From Rhodamnia argentea (lineage: Eukaryota > Streptophyta > Magnoliopsida > Myrtales > Myrtaceae), in assembly GCF_020921035.1 (NCBI RefSeq), contig NC_063157.1:19045777-19109776 (forward strand): 64,000 nt of DNA, written 5' to 3'. The translations under genes were made by a program, and so were the position numbers. This document shows positions 57,657 to 64,000 of the stretch, piece by piece. The notes beneath the pieces are model-generated. The model saw only the letters and a program-made list of their open reading frames with translations. It did not search any database and was not told where the DNA came from. The stretch's first letter is position 1, and every line of letters begins with the position of its first letter.

Positions 57657-59725
57657 TCATATGTACCTGCATGCACCATGACCTGTGTAGAAAGAGCCCA
57701 AAATGGTATGAGTATAAATATTCTTGTTCACTTCTTCTGTCTTCAGCCACATTCCTTATTGTTCTCTATTTAGTTAATGAAAGATGGAGAATAATAGGGC
57801 ACTCACTTGGGTTGACCGAGGTCAACACGCCAGTGCCGGAGAAATCGCAGTTGTACGCCTGGTGACCCTTGGTCTGGTAGAAAGAGTTCATGACGTAAGA
57901 AGCGTGGGCCCTGACATTGTTGGGCTCGAAGCATGGGCCACCGCCCTGAATGGGCCGGCAGTCGACACCGACGCTGCACACGTAGTCTATGTTGGCCTGC
58001 AACGCCTGATCGCTCACACCTTGCTTCGGCATGCACCACTGCTTGCCGCCGCCCCTGCGCGGCGCCCTCCTAGCCCTGCCCACGGGGGTCCTGGGCCTAC
58101 CTCTCGCCCCGCGTTGTTGCTGTATGAAATAAGTATTTGGAAATTAGAAATGTCCTAGTAATGGTAGATTGGTTTTTTAAGAGAAAAGATTATGTAACTA
58201 TTTTTAATCCACTGTGAGATTAATAACTTGTATGGGGCAAAAAAATTAAAAAACAAGTAACAAATAATGAAAAACTATTGTAGAATCCACTCCTTCAAGA
58301 ATTTATGGCCTACAACATGATATTACTTTCACAGTCATCCAAAGATTGTTATACAAGCAAAGTCATTTTCTAATAAGGTGTATTAATGTTTTGTAGGTAA
58401 CATGCAATTTGCAAGTTCTGACTTGTTATATCAGTTGCATGTCGTGACTCTATTCGTTGCCAAACTTTTTAAGTCATTTGAAAAGTCGAAATTATTAGAT
58501 GAAAGTGTGATTTAAAGTTTGTAGACTTCTACGCATACAAAGACAAAACCTATGACTATGCCATGCAATTGTGCCATTCCACGTACCCTTTCACTACGCA
58601 AGATTTCGATCTTGTAGACCGGCGAGAAGTCTGGCCAGAACAACCCAAAGTTCCTCTCAGCGATCGGGCCCGGTTTTTGGTTCTCATTGAACAAGGCGAA
58701 GATGTAAGTTTCAATCCGGCGGTTCGGCATCAGGGGCGTCCCTCGGCGTGACGAGGCATGCCTCAACAGGTTCCCGTTGTACGACATTGCATTTGCGAGG
58801 GTCGGGGCAGGCTCACCAGGGCCGCCAAGGGAGGGCCACCCAGTCTCCGCCGCGACGATTGGCACGTCGCCGTAGCCTGTGGCTTTCATCGCCGAGTAGA
58901 CAGCATCGAGCAGGCCGTCAAACATGTTGGTGTAGGTGATGCGGGTGAACTTGTCGTAGATGCCTCGGTTGGGCTTGAAGAGGGCGTAGTTATTCTTCTG
59001 AGGGGAGTAGCCGAAATAAGGGTAGGGATTGACAAGGAAGGCCGATTTGGTATCTCGGAGGAACTTGAGCATCGGCACGAGGATCCGGGTGTACGCGGGC
59101 CTGAACCGTCCTAGGCTCGGTGGCTCGGACACCTCGAGGATACCGAGGGAGTGGGCGGTCGATACCTGATCAGAGAACAAATGCAAGACATTAGTTATAT
59201 CCTAACGTTGCATGGGAAGCAATAATGCATGGAAAAAAAAAAATCTGTCCACACAGGTATGAGAGACTCTCCAACCTGAATGCCCCTGAAACCGGCAAGA
59301 ACAAGAGCATTGTGGAGGGTCCTCATGGCGGGAAGGAGGTTGATGACGAGGCGCTTATCCCCCCAGTGGAGAATCTCGTTCCCGACGAGGATGCGGATGA
59401 TCCTGGTCTGAGGGTAGAACGGTGCGATGTTTATGGCGACCCATTGGCGGGCGAAGGCAAGCTGGGTGAGGGCTGGGATGTCGCCGTTCCCGGCTGTGAC
59501 GGTCACAGCAATCCCGGTGTTGGCGAAGGCGCGCAGGATGTCCGGGTTGGTGTCGAAGATCTTGACCCGGTCGATGATGGTCTGGGTCTTTATGAAGTTG
59601 GCCACCTGGGCAGGGGGCGGGAGGTTGTTGCCGAGGGTGCCGTAGTTGATGCCGATGGCAGACGCAGCGGCGAGGAGGTGGAGGAGGGCGGCGGTTAGGA
59701 GGAGGAGGCGGCGGTGGGTGGCCAT
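57657..59725 (-). CDS. Glucan endo-1,3-beta-glucosidase, GH17 with C-terminal X8 (CBM43), 455 aa
   Basis: The exons are 59276-59725 (ATG at 59723-59725), 58587-59165, 57807-58119 and 57657-57682 (TGA at 57657-57659). All introns are GT-AG and the sum is 456 codons. Residues 1-23 form a signal peptide (leucine-rich, ending ASA). The mature part starts IGINYGTLGNNLPPP. The GH17 acid/base Glu is E117 in ILVGNE and the nucleophile is E257 in AAETGWPSLG. RIETYIFALFNENQKPG and FGLFWPDFSPVY close the barrel. After an Arg-rich linker (344-367), the X8 module starts at KQWC (W371) and keeps six Cys to the end (HGACRYI). It hydrolyses beta-1,3-glucan (callose) in the apoplast or cell wall. X8 binds the glucan. 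There is no GPI signal after X8, so it is probably secreted and soluble. No lesions are seen. Confidence 0.93.
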
Positions 59726-59780
59726 GATCGGGTGCCTTTTGGGGTTGGGGTTGCCAAGGAGAGGAGAGATGGGATTCTGG

Positions 59781-59790
59781 AGTATACATA
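59781..59790 (-). promoter_or_regulatory. Possible TATA box of the GH17 gene
   Basis: The minus-strand TATGTATACT lies about 56-66 bases before the ATG, in a plausible but short distance. The assignment is weak. Confidence 0.3.
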
Positions 59791-60897
59791 GAGCGCCAAA
59801 GGACGGTGGGGAGACATTGGTGGTTGGTCAAAGTGGGGTCAAACCTGCTAATTATTGGTTGGTGGGATGTTCGTTTTCAACTTTTTTTTTTCTAGTTTAA
59901 AACTGTCGGACGGTCCTCAATTTTGATGGGTCGGAAATGAAATCAGACATTGGTCAACTCCATGACAAGGGAAAGTCAACGCAAGGCCTACTTTTCATTC
60001 TGTCCGTAGAAGAAAACCAGCAATTATAAGAGTCTGAAACATGATACGTAGAAGAGTAATGCTAGGAAGTTACAGTCTAGTCTTCATTACAAAATCATTC
60101 CCCCGAAACAGGATGACTTGTTCATCCGGTTGCCATGAAGTTTTATCAATGATTATGCTTGATTAAACAGAAACGGAAAAACCTTACTAGATCATAGCCA
60201 ATCCTCTTGCGGGTTAAACCGTTAAACGAATACTATTCTGCTTAATATTTTGTTTATATTAGACTTCTCATGGTTTGTCGCATGCTATATTATTGCTAAA
60301 CCATTAATATAAAAGGCAACATCATCGTATCCCCCGCTGCTATAACGCACTTCATGTGTACAAACATGAGCAACGTGCAATCGGAGACTAACTAATAAGT
60401 TGTGGTGAGATTAGCTAATCCACAAGTACAACAACTCAAACATGAGCAACGTGTAATCAGAGACGTGACATGGAATAATAGACGAATCTAATTCCCTCCA
60501 TTATAGAATTCTCCTTCAATTATTATTACCGTTTACTTTAGTTTCTTAGAATTTTCTCGCATTTCACTTTTAGAAATTAAAAATTTACGTAATATTTTAT
60601 CTCGCTCTTTAGACTATGACACTTCATTTGTCATTACGAAGTGTGCTATCACGATGCATTTGAAGTCTGTCACACGGCTAGCAACATATTCGTGTGGCTT
60701 CTTAGTTCTTGAAGAGCTCATATACGAATGCCGATGTGGGCATGATATTATCGCACAGTGTCAACCGTGAAGAGTTATTATTGTTGTTTTGGTCAAAATA
60801 ACATTTCATTTAATTGCTCGAAATTCTAGAAAGAAACATTCTAGTTCAACTACAAACCAAGATAAATCTCAATCAACTCCAAAATAAAACAAACTCT
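59791..60897. other. Promoter side of the GH17 gene and intergenic region
   Basis: No coding or repeat structure is seen until the LTR at 60898. 'ggtcaac' and 'ttgaccaa' words (possible W-box-like TTGAC cores) occur several times at 59,815-59,960, but I attach no function to them. Confidence 0.4.
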
Positions 60898-63800
60898 TGT
60901 TGACACCTAAATTTTGACTAAACTTTTTTCAGTTGTTTATTCATAAAAATGAGAATTAAGTTTAGTACTCGCAAAAAAATAATTTATTTGTTTATGAGTA
61001 GCATATTTTATTTCCTTTGAGCATGCATTGCATTTACATATTCATTTGGATCGACGGTAGGCGACTTGAGCTTAATTTGATAGGCATTCTAACCTAAAAT
61101 TCACAGGCAAATTTTTCTGGCAATTAGAAGCTTTTTGTTCCGATTTTTTAATGAGATTTGGGGCCTGTTTCTAATTTTAATTCAGTCCGTGTAGCTCATT
61201 TAAATGAATAAGGCTTTTAATTAATTACCTGATTAATTAGAGCCCGATTTGACCCCGAACTTGCGTGAATTGACACCATGAAAGAGCAATTCTCGGCTGG
61301 CCCATATCTTTTCCCCCATGGCCGAATTTTTTAAGTGTTTTGACCCGTTGGGACTCCTCAAAGTTCAAAAAAATTTTATCTAACGGCCAACGTCTAATCT
61401 TATCTCAACTAGGTCTCTTAATCTAACGGTTAGAATTAATTCCTACATTGACTAGGGTTAGGAAACCCTCTTTAACTTTAACGCTAGGGTTCGGGGTCGG
61501 TACAATTTACATTCAGGAGAATTCACGTAAAGAAAAGGGGAGAGAGAACCGAGAGCCATTTTTTTTTCGAGTCCCTTTGGTGTTCCTTGAAGCTTCCCTC
61601 CATGGTTCCTCCCCCCCCAAGTTTCGGCTGCTCCCTGGTCATAGCAAGTTGAGGCGGTGGTGGTGTTCCTGCTCCAGTCCGTTGTTATCAAACAAGAAGC
61701 CATCGCATGTCCCACAACTCCATGTGCTGAACTATAAGCCGCTACACTCTGTCACTATTGCCTAGCTGTTGGTCACCGTTTGTCCAAGACGAGATCCGCC
61801 CTGGTTTTGCTCCATGTGCTGAACTATAAGCCGCTACACTCTGTCACTGCTGCCCAGCTGTTGGTCACCGTTTGTCCAAGACGAGATCCGCCCTGGTTTT
61901 GCTCACCGTGCAGGTTTCGCTTCGCAGCGACTTGAGACTCATCTCAGCCGCTGTTTAGCCCCGGATTTCCCCGTGATTTGAAGTCGTTCCTGTCGCTATT
62001 TCACATAAAAAATTCTCTGCTGTTCGGGGTCCAAAACAGCCCCATTTCGGACGTTTTTACCAACTATTCAGTGCAGATTTGTTTGCTGTTTGGGGTTAAT
62101 TTGTTCAGCGTTTTCAGAGTGATTTTTCTTGCTATTTGGTGTGGATTCAAGCTTGAGTTAGCTGCTGCAAAATCACTTCACCGAATCCCTTAGGTGCGTG
62201 TCGCTTCCCATTGGTCGGTCCGAGTTAGCTTTGTGCTCAAGTTTGGGGTCAATTCTCGAATTAGGCAATATTCTTATTTCATGATATTCCGAAAAATCTA
62301 TATACATAATTTCGATGCTTGATTGATGAGATTGATTTTCGGATAGGCTAGTTCATATGTGGTAATTGCCGAGTTTGAGATCTGAATTATAAAATGAATC
62401 TCATGACTGTTATGCATATCTTTTGGCTTGTGGGTTATTGCGTATATCTTGAGGGCATTTTCTCGAATTTGCAGTATATCTCTAGATATTTGATTTGAAT
62501 TTAAGATAATCTAAATCACAATCATATCTTAAAGTTATTATGCACATCTTTTGGAATATTCAAGATTATCTTGTTGTTTGAATTGGAACCTTTCAAAATT
62601 CTGATCATATCTTTTAGATTTGGATAATTATTTGAAAATTCCTTTCAAATCTCAAGAGATAATTTTTCGAGTTTAAAAGATATGTAATCCTTTGTGGATA
62701 GGGATTATCCCCTTTAAAATTCGGCACCTACTCCTAGTTGGCCGAAAATCATTTCTTTTTTTTTTTTTATACTATAGTATAAATCAAATATTTTTATAAT
62801 CTACCTTGAACATAATGCATGCTCCCTTGTGCCTTAGTCCTCGGAATTTGTGCATTATGGATGACTATCTGACTTCACCCCCAAAGTATGAGGTCATCCG
62901 CACGATGAAAGTATGTACCCTATCCCATAACTTTGGAACTAGATAGACTAATTTCATTAATCATAAATTCACTATCCGACCCCACCCCAGGAGTACGACG
63001 TGAATAAATTACCTTCTAACCTCATCTCCACGGTACAAAGCAAATTCATCTAAAAATTTTGGATTTTAAAGGTGTATTATGCTCAACGTTTATTATATTT
63101 TTATTTGATTCATTTTTCATAAAAAAAATCATAAAAAAATCATCATGTCTTGACTTTAAATGAATTTTTTCGGAAATTATATCTCAAAGTGACTCTTTCA
63201 ATTAATCAATTTGTGTTAATTGTCGGACCAATTTAAGGTAAAAACCGAAAATTCATAAAAAGAACAAGATATTCATTGCACACCATGTAGTTTGGTTATT
63301 TTACATTGTCATTCATATATTTTTCCATGTCATTCATGCATTGTTCTTTTATGTCATTCCTGCATTGTTTTTCATGTCATTTAGGCTAGAATAGTCTATT
63401 AAATTTTGACATGTTCATAGTACATTTTTGCCCATCATTCATGCCATGTCATATGTTTAGTTTTCATCTTTACATGTCATTTAGGATAGAAATTGCATGT
63501 TTTAATGGAATTCTATGTTTAAGATGATCTATATTTAATATATTAGGGTTTAGTCCAATTAAGCTCTAAAATATGCAAGATAAACATTGTTTTGACATAG
63601 TTCTATTTTAGGAAATAAATTCATCCGAAAAATAAAAAAAAAAATCGAACGATCTTGCATATTATATAATTTAGACTTCATATCGTATGTCATCTAAGTA
63701 TATTTCACATTTTTCTTGCATTAAAACCCTTTTTTTAAAAGTCATCATGCATGGTCATTGCTCATATCATATATTTTCCGTCATGTCATCATATAGTTAC

Positions 63801-64000
63801 ACATTTTATAACTGCATTTCATGTCATTATTATTCATGTCATATAGTTGCATTTGCATTCATTTAATCAAGAAAACCCAAAAAAATTGCACCTTAATTCA
63901 TTCATTGAAATCAATTGAATTTGCCAATCAAGAAAATTGTCACAAGAATGGTACCGAAAGGGTGTTAATTGAAAAATTAATATAATCAAGTTCTCGAACC
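60898..64000 (+). mobile_element. Tat-type Ty3/gypsy LTR, cut by the window edge
   Basis: It starts TGTTGACACC at 60898, like the LTR at 37410. Its last bases, 'ggtaccgaaagggtgtta...taatcaagttctcgaacc', match the LTR-end phrase at 19,168. By comparison with the 3.15-3.2-kb copies it should end 50-150 bases beyond the window. No coding sequence is present. The base composition rises at 61,450-61,960 where a 92-bp tandem duplication lies. Confidence 0.65.
61720..61903. repeat. 92-bp tandem duplication
   Basis: The units 61720-61811 and 61812-61903 are nearly identical ('ccatgtgctgaactataagc' to 'gccctggttttgct'), with differences only in 'actattgccta' versus 'actgctgccca'. Confidence 0.95.

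Noticed and set aside
58758..59114. 118-codon plus-strand frame
   Set aside because: Antisense shadow of GH17 exon 2.
59225..59698. 157-codon plus-strand frame
   Set aside because: Antisense shadow of exon 1 of the GH17 gene, open because of the high GC content.

Overview
This is plant nuclear DNA, almost certainly from a dicot: it has a 377-codon actin with the usual plant intron positions, an H3.3-type histone with an intron, a GH17 beta-1,3-glucanase with a C-terminal X8 module, an ENTH (epsin-like) gene, a tRNA-Lys, and many plant transposon families (Tat-type Ty3/gypsy, copia, TRIM, L1-type LINE, hAT, MULE/FAR1, MULE-MITEs). I cannot name the species from sequence alone. Genes are sparse; most of the window is nested and decayed transposable elements.

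Layout. 1-13 kb is repeat: a MuDR-like transposase fragment, a hairpin inside LTR-like sequence, a copia fragment, a complete 448-bp TRIM element with target-site duplication, a second copia fragment, and a 3.15-kb Tat-type LTR on the minus strand. 13.2-13.5 kb holds a two-exon gene for a 61-aa single-pass membrane protein. 14.65-18.74 kb is a 4.1-kb foldback element. Each arm carries a copy of a two-exon PHD-finger-like gene fragment; the left-arm copy is still open and spliceable, the right-arm copy is broken. 19-24 kb holds two 5'-truncated LINEs, the second ending just upstream of the actin gene (25.3-27.0 kb). 28.2-29.8 kb holds an epsin-like gene whose four exons are in frame except for one TAA stop in exon 1.

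30-37 kb is a field of MULE-type MITEs, several with recognisable target-site duplications and one stack three layers deep; a tRNA-Lys(CUU) gene lies at 33.4 kb. 37.4-40.6 kb is a second Tat-type LTR, followed by a decayed hAT transposon (40.8-43.6 kb). A minus-strand gypsy-type LTR (about 43.6-54.3 kb) is split by a 7.65-kb MULE with about 1.4-kb terminal inverted repeats that carries a FAR1-related (FRS) transposase-like gene. That gene has FAR1, MULE and SWIM domains, now with several lesions. The ends of this MULE are flanked by 32-bp direct repeats.

The right part holds a tail-less histone H3.3-like locus (55.2-55.6 kb), between two direct copies of a 0.3-kb LTR/MITE junction, then an intact four-exon GH17-X8 glucanase (57.7-59.7 kb). 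A third Tat-type LTR runs off the right edge.

The host genes are unrelated single genes, not a cluster: cytoskeleton (actin), clathrin-coat trafficking (ENTH), chromatin (H3), callose turnover (GH17). The most interesting content is the gene-carrying foldback and the FRS MULE.
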